From assembly GCF_014466955.1 (NCBI RefSeq), contig NZ_AP023396.1, positions 6,138,001-6,202,000 on the forward strand: a stretch of 64,000 nt of DNA, read 5' to 3'. The notes beneath the pieces are model-generated. The model searched no databases. It was not told where the DNA came from and worked only from the letters and a program-made list of their open reading frames with translations. The translations under genes were made by a program, and so were the position numbers. This document shows positions 1-8,500 of the stretch, in pieces (the stretch's first letter is position 1; every line of letters begins with the position of its first letter). This stretch comes from Nocardia wallacei. Its GTDB lineage: Bacteria > Actinomycetota > Actinomycetes > Mycobacteriales > Mycobacteriaceae.

Positions 1-246
1 CCGCAGCCGCGGGTGACCGCGTTCGTCGGAGTAGGTGCGCGGGCCGCCCCAGTACTGCTCGAGGAACATCCGCAACCGGCGCTCGGCCGGGCCGAGATCC
101 TCCTCCGGATACAGCGGGCGCAGCACCTCGTCGGCGGCCACCTCTCGATAGAAGGCCGCCACGATGCGCCGGAACGTCTCCGCTCCGCCGACCGCCTCGT
201 AGAAGGATGTCGCCGTCTGCTCGCCGGAACTCACGCTCGCCAGCAT
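1..246 (-). CDS. glbO: Truncated hemoglobin, group II (trHbO), 3' part beyond left edge
   Basis: The minus strand reads 82 codons into the left edge. From residue 14 it shows the trHbO N-terminal pattern [19 protein letters not shown], then [15 protein letters not shown] and a QYWGGP segment, which are family hallmarks. The Tyr in AAFYREV is the B10 tyrosine expected in group II globins. The proximal His and the G8 Trp lie outside the window. The family binds heme and O2 and is membrane-associated and redox-linked in mycobacteria. The ATG at 246 was chosen; an in-frame GTG at 282 would add 12 residues. It is divergent from the HNH nuclease gene, the same arrangement as Rv2470/Rv2469c in M. 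tuberculosis. Confidence 0.93.
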   Translation of the reverse strand, partial: MLASVSSGEQTATSFYEAVGGAETFRRIVAAFYREVAADEVLRPLYPEEDLGPAERRLRMFLEQYWGGPRTYSDERGHPRLR

Positions 247-602
247 ATCGCCGGGTTCCGGGGCCCAGCATCCCCGTCGCACATACCACCCGCAGGCGTA
301 ACCGCTCGTTCATCCACAGCACAGACGGAAAGTGTCAAATCAGCTGGCAAAGGCGTCGATTCCATGGTCAACTGGTTGGCAGTGTCTGCCGAGATACCAC
401 ACGAAACGGATCTGACGAATTCGGGGTTCCCATGAAGCAGCGGCAGGGCGCTCGGTCACACGAGGCCAGAACGCACCGACAACTCCAGCCCGCCGACGTC
501 CACAATCGTGGGTCGGGGGCTACTCCGCTGCATGTCCTGTCCGATAAACGCTCTCATCCGGGTGCTGCCTGGCAGCACCGCACCATCGAACCAGCGCCCC
601 CG
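247..602. other. Intergenic region between glbO and the HNH gene
   Basis: About 356 bases separate the two divergent genes. Base composition is less GC-biased around 300-440 than in the flanking genes, so the promoters of both are probably here. An ATG at 432 is in frame with the HNH gene, but codons 432-602 show weak third-position GC bias, so this part is treated as non-coding. No RNA gene or repeat was seen. Confidence 0.5.
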
Positions 603-1127
603 GTGGCCGCGTGGTCGAAGCGCCGGGTGTTGCTTCTGAACGCCACCTACGAGCCGCTCACCGCACTGTCGGCCCGCCGCGCGATCGTCCTGCTGATCTG
701 CGACAAGGCCGATACCGTCCACCACAATCCCGAGGGTCCCGTCGTGCATTCCGCGGGCGCCTCCGTCGCCCTGCCGTCGGTGATCCGCTTGCGCAACTAT
801 GTCCGCGTGCCGTATCGCGCCCGGGTCCCCATGACCCGCGCGGCGCTGATGCATCGCGACCGCTACCGCTGCGCGTACTGCGGCGGCAAAGCCGAGACCA
901 TCGACCACGTGATTCCCCGCAGCCGCGGCGGCGCCCACTCCTGGGAGAACTGCGTCGCCTCCTGCGCACCGTGCAACCACCGCAAGGCCGACAAGCTGCT
1001 CAGCGAGCTGGGCTGGACGCTGCACCATCCGCTGGTGTCGCCGAAGGGCCCGCACTGGCGTCTGCTGTCGACCACCGCCGATCTGGACCCGGTGTGGTTG
1101 CAGTATCTCGGCGAGGGCGCCGCGTAA
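603..1127 (+). CDS. HNH endonuclease family protein
   Basis: About 174 residues. The family block KRRVLLLNATYEPLTAL opens the protein. The HNH fold follows: CAYC (C90, C93), the catalytic IDHVIPRSRGG (D101-H102), WENC, then CAPCNHRK (C121, C124), i.e. a zinc-knuckle-braced HNH motif. Homologues in mycobacteria (Rv2469c-type) have about this length. The GTG at 603 was chosen because family similarity begins immediately after it. An ATG at 432 with a weak GGGG ribosome site is in frame and would add 57 low-complexity residues. No phage genes are nearby; the gene belongs to a conserved chromosomal block. The substrate is unknown. Confidence 0.85.
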   Translation: MAAWSKRRVLLLNATYEPLTALSARRAIVLLICDKADTVHHNPEGPVVHSAGASVALPSVIRLRNYVRVPYRARVPMTRAALMHRDRYRCAYCGGKAETIDHVIPRSRGGAHSWENCVASCAPCNHRKADKLLSELGWTLHHPLVSPKGPHWRLLSTTADLDPVWLQYLGEGAA

Positions 1128-1270
1128 TTCTCGCTCGCTTCGCTTCGTGAGCGTCGGTTCACGACGTCATCGGCCATCGTCATGCCTCCGGCGTAGTGCG
1201 TGAGCCTGTCGAAAGCCACCAGTCCGCACGCCGAGTCGGCGGCGGGCGTTCGGATCACGAGACTCTGAAG

Positions 1271-1288
1271 AGAGCACTGCTCTTGACA
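1271..1288 (+). promoter_or_regulatory. Inverted repeat overlapping a TTGACA box upstream of the epimerase gene
   Basis: AGAGCA-C-TGCTCT (1271-1283) is a perfect 6-1-6 inverted repeat. Its right end overlaps TTGACA (1283-1288), a consensus -35 hexamer. No convincing -10 is seen 17 bases downstream, so the promoter assignment is weak. A regulator binding the palindrome would block the -35. Confidence 0.3.
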
Positions 1289-1357
1289 AGGGTGGGCGCA
1301 CCGAGGCATGCTCGATACATCAGAGATCAGCGCTCACAAAAGTGAAAGGTGCGCACC

Positions 1358-2311
1358 ATGACCGAACTGCACGTCGTCACCGGAGCCGGACCCGTCGGCA
1401 CCACCGTGGCCGAGCAACTCGCGGCAGCGGGTAAGAACGTCCGCGTCCTGACCCGATCCGGGAGCGGCCCGGTCCATCCGCTGATCGAGCGTCGAAAGGT
1501 GGACGTCACTCGGCGCGAACAACTTTCGGCTGCGGTCGACGGCGCGGTGGCGGTCTACCACTGCACGCACGGCTCCAAGTACGCCGCCCGCACCTGGTGG
1601 GCCGAGTTGCCCGCCACCGAGCAGACCGTGCTGGAGGTGGCCGGGGCGGCCGGTGCCGTGGTCGTCTTCCCGGAGAGCTTGTACTCCTACGGGCCGGTCG
1701 ACCGGCCGATGACCGAAAACATGCCGCGCGCAGCGGATTTCGGCAAACCCGCCGTGCGGGTGGCGCTGCTGCGGGCTCGCGACGCCTCGCCGACTCCGAC
1801 CGTCAGCGTCGCGGCCTCGGACTTCATCGGCCCGCACGTGCGCATGTCGCACGCCGGGGAGCGGATGGTCCCGAATATCCTGGCGGCCAGAACGGTTCAG
1901 GTCTTCGGCAAGGCCGACCTGCCGCATTCGTTCACCTACATGCCCGACCTGGCGGCGGCGATGATCGCCGCGGCGGCGGATCGGGCGCTGTGGAACTCCT
2001 TCCTGCACGCGCCGACCGCACCCGCGGTATCGATGCGCGAACTGGTCGCGGCCCTGGCGCAGGCCGCGGGCGTGCCCGCTCCCAAGGTGCTCGCCATGCC
2101 CGGCTGGGCACTGCGGACGGTCGGTGTGGTGAACGGCATGATGCGTGAACTGGCGGAGATGAACTACCAGTTCGAGCGGCCCTTCGAGCTGGACTCCAGT
2201 GCCAGTGAGCGCAAGCTCGGCGTGCGGCACACGCCCCTGGACGAGGTCGCCCGCGGCACCGTCGCCTGGTGGAAAAGCGTTATGGCACAGGATGAGAGGA
2301 CGGCCGCGTAG
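1358..2311 (+). CDS. NAD-dependent epimerase/dehydratase family protein
   Basis: 317 residues. An N-terminal Rossmann motif, TGAGPVGTTVAEQL (residues 8-21), binds the dinucleotide. The protein continues with the extended-SDR pattern (SLYSYGPVDRPM carrying the active-site Tyr region, and an ASDFIGPH substrate segment). It resembles actinobacterial NmrA/epimerase-type proteins annotated only by family, so the substrate is unknown. The ATG at 1358 is preceded by AAAGG at a spacing of 8; an in-frame GTG at 1349 lacks a ribosome site. It stands alone: the next gene downstream (XRE) is convergent. It is not part of the mycobacterial block that surrounds it, so it is an insertion relative to that order. 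Confidence 0.85.
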   Translation: MTELHVVTGAGPVGTTVAEQLAAAGKNVRVLTRSGSGPVHPLIERRKVDVTRREQLSAAVDGAVAVYHCTHGSKYAARTWWAELPATEQTVLEVAGAAGAVVVFPESLYSYGPVDRPMTENMPRAADFGKPAVRVALLRARDASPTPTVSVAASDFIGPHVRMSHAGERMVPNILAARTVQVFGKADLPHSFTYMPDLAAAMIAAAADRALWNSFLHAPTAPAVSMRELVAALAQAAGVPAPKVLAMPGWALRTVGVVNGMMRELAEMNYQFERPFELDSSASERKLGVRHTPLDEVARGTVAWWKSVMAQDERTAA

Positions 2312-2327
2312 CCGGAGAAGGCCGCGA

Positions 2328-2900
2328 TCAGCCGTACTCGCTGGCCTGGATACCCCAGGTGCCGGGCTCGAGGGCCTCGAAGATGTGCGGCTGATCGCCC
2401 GGGTAGCGGATGTAGTCACCCGGACCCAGTTCGACCGGATCGGCGGCCGGGCCGGCCAGGGCGCGACCGGCCGCCAGGATCAGATGCTCGATCTCGCCGC
2501 GCGAATGCGGCTCGGAACGGCGCGGCAGGCCCGGCTCGGCCGAGATGCGGTAGATGTCGCGGCGGGCGTTCGGCGGGCTGGCCGCGAGCAGCGCCACCTG
2601 GTAGTCGGCCTGCGCCGACGCCAGTATCGGACCCTCCCCCGCGCGGATCACCCGCACCTGCGGTCGCGGCGGGTCGAGCAGGCGGGAGAACGGAATGCCC
2701 AGCGCCACGCACAGCGCCCACAGGGTTTCGATGCTGGGATTGCCGACACCCGATTCCAGTTGCGACAGTGTGGATTTCGCGACACCCGCCCGGCGGGCCA
2801 CCTCGGTGAGCGACAGACCGGCACGGGTCCGCTCGCGGCGCAACGCGGCGGCGATGGCCTCCTTCGGCGGGGCGGACTGGGCGTCGTCGTGCTCGGTCAT
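2328..2900 (-). CDS. XRE-family transcriptional regulator with C-terminal cupin domain
   Basis: 190 residues. Residues 15-70 form a helix-turn-helix of the XRE type (RTRAGLSLTEVARRAGVAKS, then TLSQLESG). Residues 115-188 form a small cupin (SRGEIEHLILAAG, GDYIRYPGDQPHIFEAL) that typically binds a small ligand. This architecture commonly sits divergent from azlCD exporters and represses them. Here azlC starts 72 bases away on the other strand. The ATG at 2900 follows MTEHDD and leaves a full-length HTH. The intergenic region holds repeated GTTCRATAT elements, likely the operators. Confidence 0.9.
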   Translation of the reverse strand: MTEHDDAQSAPPKEAIAAALRRERTRAGLSLTEVARRAGVAKSTLSQLESGVGNPSIETLWALCVALGIPFSRLLDPPRPQVRVIRAGEGPILASAQADYQVALLAASPPNARRDIYRISAEPGLPRRSEPHSRGEIEHLILAAGRALAGPAADPVELGPGDYIRYPGDQPHIFEALEPGTWGIQASEYG

Positions 2901-2956
2901 GATGGGTTCAGACAGTACCGGGCGGCGACGGCGCGATTGACGCGCCCGGCTGCGAC

Positions 2957-2992
2957 GTTCAATATAGTAGCCGTGCGTTCGATATGGCGAAC
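2957..2992. promoter_or_regulatory. Putative operator between the XRE regulator and azlC
   Basis: CGTTCAATATAG and CGTTCGATATGG recur about 20 bases apart, two helical turns. The second copy lies within a perfect inverted repeat, GTTCG-N6-CGAAC, at 2977-2992. The site spans the proposed azlC GTG (2973), consistent with a leaderless or very short leader and direct repression by the divergent regulator. Confidence 0.5.
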
Positions 2993-3662
2993 ACTCGATC
3001 GGAGTGATCTCACCGGGATAGCGACCATCTGCCTGGCGGTGGTGGCGATCGGCGTCTCCTACGGCGCGTCGGCCGTGACCGCCGGGATGCCCGCATGGTT
3101 GCCGATCCTGCTCAGCGTGCTCGTGCTGGCCGGGGGTTCGGAGTTCCTGTTCGTCGGCATCGTCGCAGCCGGGGGCGGGCTGGTCGCGGCCGTGCTGGCC
3201 GGGCTGGTGGTCAACGCTCGCCACCTGCCGTACGGGCTCGCGGTGCCCGACGTGGTAGGCACCGGATGGCGGCGGCTGCTCGGCACCCATGTCATGAACG
3301 ACGAGTCGGTGGCGCTGGCCCTGGCCGAATCCGACCGCGACCGCCGCCGCGCCGCCTTCTGGCTGTGCGGCCTCGGCGTGCTGCTGGCCTGGCCGCTGGG
3401 GGCGCTGCTCGGCGTGCTGGTCGGCACCGCGGTTCCCGACCCGGACCGCTTCGGCCTGGACGCGGTATTCCCGGCGGTGCTGCTGGCCCTGGCATTACCC
3501 GCGCTGCGCGCCGACCGGGCCACCCGCCGCGCGGCGCTGGTCGGCGCGGGCATCGCCGCCGCGACCACACCGTTCCTCGGCGCCGGACTCCCCGTACTCC
3601 TGGCCCTTCCCGCCGCGCTGTTGGCGTTCGGCTGGGGCGGAAAGGCCGCCGAACCGGCCTGA
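2973..3662 (+). CDS. azlC: AzlC family branched-chain amino acid exporter subunit
   Basis: 229 residues, hydrophobic throughout, with about 5-6 membrane segments. The family signature GGSEFLFVGIVAAGG sits near residues 46-60 and NARHLPYGLAVP near 77-88. AzlC pairs with the small AzlD to export branched-chain amino acids and toxic analogues. The GTG start at 2973 was chosen because no other start lies between it and the conserved N-terminal helix. It has no Shine-Dalgarno. It is divergent from an XRE-cupin repressor, the usual control arrangement. azlD follows after 122 bases rather than overlapping, with a short leader ORF between. Confidence 0.9.
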   Translation: MRSIWRTLDRSDLTGIATICLAVVAIGVSYGASAVTAGMPAWLPILLSVLVLAGGSEFLFVGIVAAGGGLVAAVLAGLVVNARHLPYGLAVPDVVGTGWRRLLGTHVMNDESVALALAESDRDRRRAAFWLCGLGVLLAWPLGALLGVLVGTAVPDPDRFGLDAVFPAVLLALALPALRADRATRRAALVGAGIAAATTPFLGAGLPVLLALPAALLAFGWGGKAAEPA

Positions 3663-3737
3663 CCATCGCACGAGCGCATATCGGCGCCCTGCACCTGCGC
3701 GCGCCGGTTCATCCCACTCGATCCGAAGGGAATGACG

Positions 3738-3788
3738 ATGACCGTTCGTACCGCCCGCCCACTCGACCCCGCAGCGACAAGGCGATGA
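3738..3788 (+). CDS. Short leader ORF (16 aa) overlapping the azlD start
   Basis: A 16-codon ORF, MTVRTARPLDPAATRR, has GAAGGG at a spacing of 7 before its ATG. It ends with a TGA that overlaps the azlD ATG (ATGA). This is classical geometry for translational coupling. The peptide looks like the first residues of GNAT acetyltransferases, so it may be the remnant of a deleted gene. A second in-frame ATG lies 6 bases upstream (3732). Expression is unproven. Confidence 0.4.
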   Translation: MTVRTARPLDPAATRR

Positions 3789-4105
3789 CCGTCGAGACCA
3801 CGCTGATCGCCGGCGCGCTGGCCTTGGCGGCGGGCACCTACGCCCTGCGCTTCGCGGGGCCGGTGTTGCGCCGCCGCATCACTTTTCCGGCTCGCGTCAC
3901 TCGGCTGCTGGAAGCAGGCTCGGTCGTGCTGCTCACTGCCCTGGCCGTCACCGAACTGGTCCCCACCGCTCACAAGGCCGGCTTCGCCCTTCCCGCAGGC
4001 GTTCTCGTCGCCGTCGTCCTGGCCTGGCGCCGCGCCCCGCTCATCCTGGTCGCGCTCTCCGCGGCCGTCACCGCCGCCCTGCTCCGCCTGCTCGGCGTGG
4101 CATGA
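3785..4105 (+). CDS. azlD: AzlD family branched-chain amino acid exporter subunit
   Basis: 106 residues with three to four hydrophobic segments, the normal AzlD size. YALRFAGPVL (about residues 18-27) is the typical family motif, followed by a polar linker and two C-terminal helices. It forms the small subunit of the AzlCD exporter with the upstream gene. The ATG at 3785 has only a weak AAGG two bases away, so translation probably depends on ribosomes finishing the leader ORF that overlaps it. Confidence 0.87.
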   Translation: MTVETTLIAGALALAAGTYALRFAGPVLRRRITFPARVTRLLEAGSVVLLTALAVTELVPTAHKAGFALPAGVLVAVVLAWRRAPLILVALSAAVTAALLRLLGVA

Positions 4106-4145
4106 CCCGGCATCGGCGGATCGGACGGGGACCGGTCGGCCCGAA

Positions 4146-4838
4146 TCAGCGGGGGGTCAGGGGCATGCCGGGCCCGCGGCGGCGGGCCACGGAGCCGTAG
4201 CGGGCGTCCAGGCGCAGCCACGTTCGGGCGGCGCGGACGCGGACGATTTCGGTGGGGGCGATACGACGGGAGTCGGCCTTGTCGCCGGAGTGCGGGATGA
4301 AATCCATGGCGGTGAGGGCGAATACGACGCGCATCGGGACCTCGACCTGTTGTCCGCCGCCGGTGACGGTGAGGACCGCCTGGTCCAGCAGCGAGACCGG
4401 TGGACCGAAGCCACTGCCGTGCTCGGCGGCCACCTCCGCACCGCGTTCGGCCAATTCGACCAGGCTGCGCGCCGGGACGTCATCGACGTGAACCCAGCCG
4501 TCCGCCGGCGGCAGCGCCGTGCGCCACGCCGAATCCATCGAGAATCCGAGGTCGATCGGGCCGCCCGCGCCGGGACCGGCCAGGCCCGACAACAGCGTGT
4601 CGCCACCCACGGTCACGTCGTCGACACCGAGGTCGGCGACCACGGTCCGGACCGCGAGCGCCTCGAAACTGGTTGCGGCCCAAGCCGCCACGTAGCGGTC
4701 ACCGCGCCGGCGCAACCGGATCACGGCCGCGGGATCCAATCGCACCGCCCGACCGACGAAGGTCGCCAGATTCTCGCGCTCGGCCGGATCGGGCACCCGC
4801 AGCGCTCGCTGGTCCGAACGGTCGAATCCCGGCAGCAT
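4146..4838 (-). CDS. Conserved actinobacterial protein (Rv2474c-like), function unknown
   Basis: 230 residues, soluble, no signal peptide. It begins MLPGFDRSDQRALRVPDP and has an arginine-rich stretch (VIRLRRRGDRY near residue 40). No catalytic motif is recognisable. In M. tuberculosis a protein of this type (Rv2474c) sits beside the thioesterase, NAD-Gdh and ettA genes exactly as here, so position supports orthology. The ATG at 4838 is preceded by GAGGA at a spacing of 8; an ATG at 4853 would add five residues. It lies 51 bases downstream of the thioesterase gene on the same strand and is probably co-transcribed. Confidence 0.75.
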   Translation of the reverse strand: MLPGFDRSDQRALRVPDPAERENLATFVGRAVRLDPAAVIRLRRRGDRYVAAWAATSFEALAVRTVVADLGVDDVTVGGDTLLSGLAGPGAGGPIDLGFSMDSAWRTALPPADGWVHVDDVPARSLVELAERGAEVAAEHGSGFGPPVSLLDQAVLTVTGGGQQVEVPMRVVFALTAMDFIPHSGDKADSRRIAPTEIVRVRAARTWLRLDARYGSVARRRGPGMPLTPR

Positions 4839-4889
4839 TGCCGCTGTCCTCATTTCCGCGCGACCCGTCCGGCCGCGCTCATCGCCTCG

Positions 4890-5363
4890 TCAGTCGGACT
4901 TCCACTGCGCGAGGTATTCGCGCTCGGCCGGGGTCAATCGGCGCAGCCGCTGAGTATCGATGTCGAATGCGGCCATCTGGGTGCTGGCGATCACCGCGGG
5001 CGCCGAATCCAGCGCGACGCCGTTCGCGCGCACCTCGTACCCGATGGTGAAATCGACCGCTCGCAGCTGGTCGATCCACATCGCCACATCCAGCGGCGTG
5101 TCCTCGTGGCGCAGCTGGCCCCGGTAGCGCACGTGCAGATCGGCCAGCACACAGCCGGAACGCAGCCCCGCCGTCGGGCGGTCACCCTCGAACAGCCACG
5201 GAATGCGCGCCTCCTCCAGCAAGGTCACCATCCGGGCGTGGTTGATGTGCTGGAAGACATCCATATCCGACCAGCGGACATCGACCTTGGCGTGAAAACG
5301 CTTGGGCAGTACGGCGATATCGGCCGACTTCGCGAGCCCGTTCACCGAACCGACACTCGTCAC
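4890..5363 (-). CDS. Acyl-CoA thioesterase, 4-HBT hotdog fold
   Basis: 157 residues. The segment VDVRWSDMDVFQHINHARM (about residues 26-44) is the 4-hydroxybenzoyl-CoA thioesterase-type active-site helix, with Asp/His/Asn positions typical of the YbgC/FcbC group. These enzymes hydrolyse acyl-CoA thioesters. The GTG at 5363 has a textbook GGAGG six bases upstream. A longer reading to 5441 has no ribosome site. The position next to NAD-Gdh matches Rv2475c. The substrate is unassigned. Confidence 0.88.
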   Translation of the reverse strand: MTSVGSVNGLAKSADIAVLPKRFHAKVDVRWSDMDVFQHINHARMVTLLEEARIPWLFEGDRPTAGLRSGCVLADLHVRYRGQLRHEDTPLDVAMWIDQLRAVDFTIGYEVRANGVALDSAPAVIASTQMAAFDIDTQRLRRLTPAEREYLAQWKSD

Positions 5364-5527
5364 ACGTAACCTCCGATCGGAGCAGCGGGTCATTCGGCTA
5401 CCCAGTATGCCGGGTTGGCCGCGCACCCTCTGCTGCGACACCGCCGAGCGGACCGCGGCGCGTCCGGTCCGCGCCGGTCAGCGTGCCGATCCACGGCTTT
5501 CTGTGAATCGGCACAACCGGCTCGAGC

Positions 5528-8500
5528 TCAGCGCGGCACCTCCGACTGCGCGCCCACGCCGCTGACCATGCTGCGCACCTGGCGCGCCGCCACCGACAGC
5601 GTCGCCAGGTCGTGGGTGCCGGACTCGAACAGTTCCGCCAGCGCGGCGCGGGCACGGCCCAGCCGGGACTGGTTCTTCGATTCCCAGTACGCGATCTTCT
5701 CCTCGGCCGTCTCCTCCGGATCACCGCCGGACAGCACGTCCAGCGTCAGCGAGCGCAGCGACCCGTACATGTCGTCGCGCAGCGCCAGCCGGGCCAGCGC
5801 GTGCCAGCGGTCGCCGCGCTCGAGGTGGCTGACCGCCTGCAGCAGCCAGTCGATCTTCAAATGCTCGTTGAGCGCGTAGTACAGCGCGCCCACCTCTTCG
5901 CCGCTGCGGTCGGTGATGTCGGCGATGTCGATGACGTCCAGCAGCGGGAACAGGTTGAGCAGGCCGAAGACCTCGGTCGCCAGCTGCTCGGGCACGCCGC
6001 GGCCGACCAGCTTCGCCGACTGTGCCTCCAGCGTGTCGATGTGGTGGCCGCGCAGCCATCCCGGCACCTTGGGCGCCAGCTCCCGCACCGCCCCGCTGTA
6101 GCGGTGGATCTCGGCGCCGACCGCGATGGGCTGCGGCCGGTTGCTCAACAGCCAGCGCGAGGCCCGGTCCAGGGTGCGTTTGGTCTCGAGTTCCAGATCG
6201 TCCTGCACGGCGGTGGCGATGTCGGCCGCGCGGATGCGGGTCCAGATCGACTGCAGATCGAAGATCTGGGTCGCCGCCGCGAATGCGCGCACCGCGTCGG
6301 TCGCGCTCGCGCCGATCTCCTCGTTGAGCCGGTGCGCGTAGGTGATGCCGCCGAGGTCGACCATCTCGTTGACCACCATGGTGGTGACGATCTCCCGCCG
6401 CAGCCGGTGCCGCTTGATGGCCGCGCCGAAACGCTCGCGCAGCGGTGCCGGGAAGTACTGCGGCAGCCGGGCCGAGAAATACGCGCTGTCGGGCAGATCC
6501 GACTCGAGCAGATCGGTTTTCAGCGAGAGCTTCGCGTGGGCCATCAGATTGGCCAGTTCCGGCGAGGTGAGCCCGGCGCCGGCCTCGGACCGCCGCTTGA
6601 TCTCCGCGTCCGAGGGCAGGGCCTCGAGTTCGCGGTCCAGGCCCCGGCGCGCCTCCAGGTCCTCGATCAGCCGCTTCTGCACGTTCAGCATCCGCGGCGC
6701 CTCGGTGCGCGACATGCCCATCAGGATGTTCTGGGACACGTTGTCCTGCAGCACCATTGCCGACACCTCGTCGGTCATCGAGGCCAGCAGCGGGCCGCGT
6801 TCGGCGGCGGGCAGCTCTCCCGCCGACACCACGCCGTCGATGAGGACCTTGATGTTGACCTCGTGGTCGGAGCAGTCCACGCCCGCGGAGTTGTCCAGCG
6901 CGTCGGTATTGCACTTGCCGCCGTTGCGGCAGAACTCGATCCGGCCGTGCGCGGTCAGCCCGAGGTTGCCGCCCTCGCCGATCACCTGGACGCGCAACCG
7001 GTTCGCGTCGACACGCACCGCGTCGTTGGATTTGTCGCCGACCTCCGCGTTGGATTCGGTACTGGCCTTGATATAGGTGCCGATGCCGCCGTTCCACAGC
7101 AGTTGCACCGGCGCCAGCAGAATCGCCCGGATGAGTTCGGGCGGCGACATCGACACGGTTCCGTCCGGCAGCCCGAGCGCGCGGCGTACCTGCGGGCTGA
7201 TCGGCACCGATTTCACGGTGCGGTCGTAGACGCCGCCGCCCTCGCTGATCACCGACGCGTCGTAATCGCGCCACGACGACCGCGGCAACTCGAACAACCG
7301 CCGCCGCTCCGCGAACGACCGCGCCGCATCAGGATCGGGATCCAAGAAGATATGCCGATGATCGAACGCCGCCACCAACCGAATGTGCTCCGACAACAAC
7401 ATCCCGTTACCGAACACATCCCCCGACATGTCACCGACACCCACCACAGTGAACTCCTGCGACTGCGTATCGATATCCATCTCCGCGAAATGCCGCTTCA
7501 CCGACTCCCACGCACCCTTGGCGGTAATACCCATCGCCTTGTGGTCGTAGCCCACCGAGCCACCCGAGGCGAAGGCGTCACCCAGCCAGAACCCGTACCC
7601 CTTCGCCACCTCGTTGGCGATATCGGAGAACGCCGCCGTGCCCTTGTCCGCGGCCACCACCAGGTACGTGTCGTCCCCGTCGCGGCGCACCACCCGCGGC
7701 GGCGGAATCACCTCGCCGGTCGCGTGATCGACGTTGTCGGTCACGTCCAGCAGACCCGAGATGAAGGTGCGATAGCAAGCGACGCCCTCGGCCTGCAACG
7801 CCTGCCGATCCACCGCCGCGTCACCCGTCGCGGCGGGCGGATGCTTCACCACGAAGCCACCCTTCGCGCCCACCGGCACGATCACCGCGTTCTTGACCGC
7901 CTGAGCCTTCACCAGACCCAGGATCTCGGTGCGGAAATCCTCCAAACGGTCCGACCACCGCAACCCGCCGCGCGCCACCGGACCGAACCGCAGATGCACG
8001 CCCTCGACCCGCGGCGAATACACGAAGATCTCGAATTGCGGTCTGGGTCTGGGCAATTCGGCGATCTCGCCCGGCTCGACCTTGATCGACAGGTACTCGC
8101 GCGGCGCGCCCTGCTCGTCGGTGCGGTAGTAGTTCGTGCGCAGCGTCGCCCGCACCAGGCTCAGGATGGCGCGCAGGATGCGGTCGGCATCCAGGCTCAC
8201 CACCTCGTTGATGCGTTCGGCGACCGCCGCCTCCAGCTCCGCCGCCCGGTCCGCGGCGGCCGAGTCGGGGTCGAACAGCGCCGCGAACAGGTCCACGAAC
8301 AGCCGCGCCGCGTCCGGTGAGGCGAGCAGCACGCGGGCGATATTGGCCTGGCTGTACGGAAAATCGGCCTGCTGCAGGTACTTCGAATACGCCCGCAGGA
8401 TCGACACCGTGCGCCAGCTCAGGCCCGCGCGCAGCACGAGCTCGTTCAGGCCGTCGGCCTCGGCGCGCCCGTACCACAGGGCGTCGAATGCCTGGGTGAA

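Noticed and set aside
5612..8320. 902-residue plus-strand ORF
   Set aside because: Exact antisense of NAD-Gdh; His/Arg/Gln-rich composition typical of shadow frames in GC-rich DNA.
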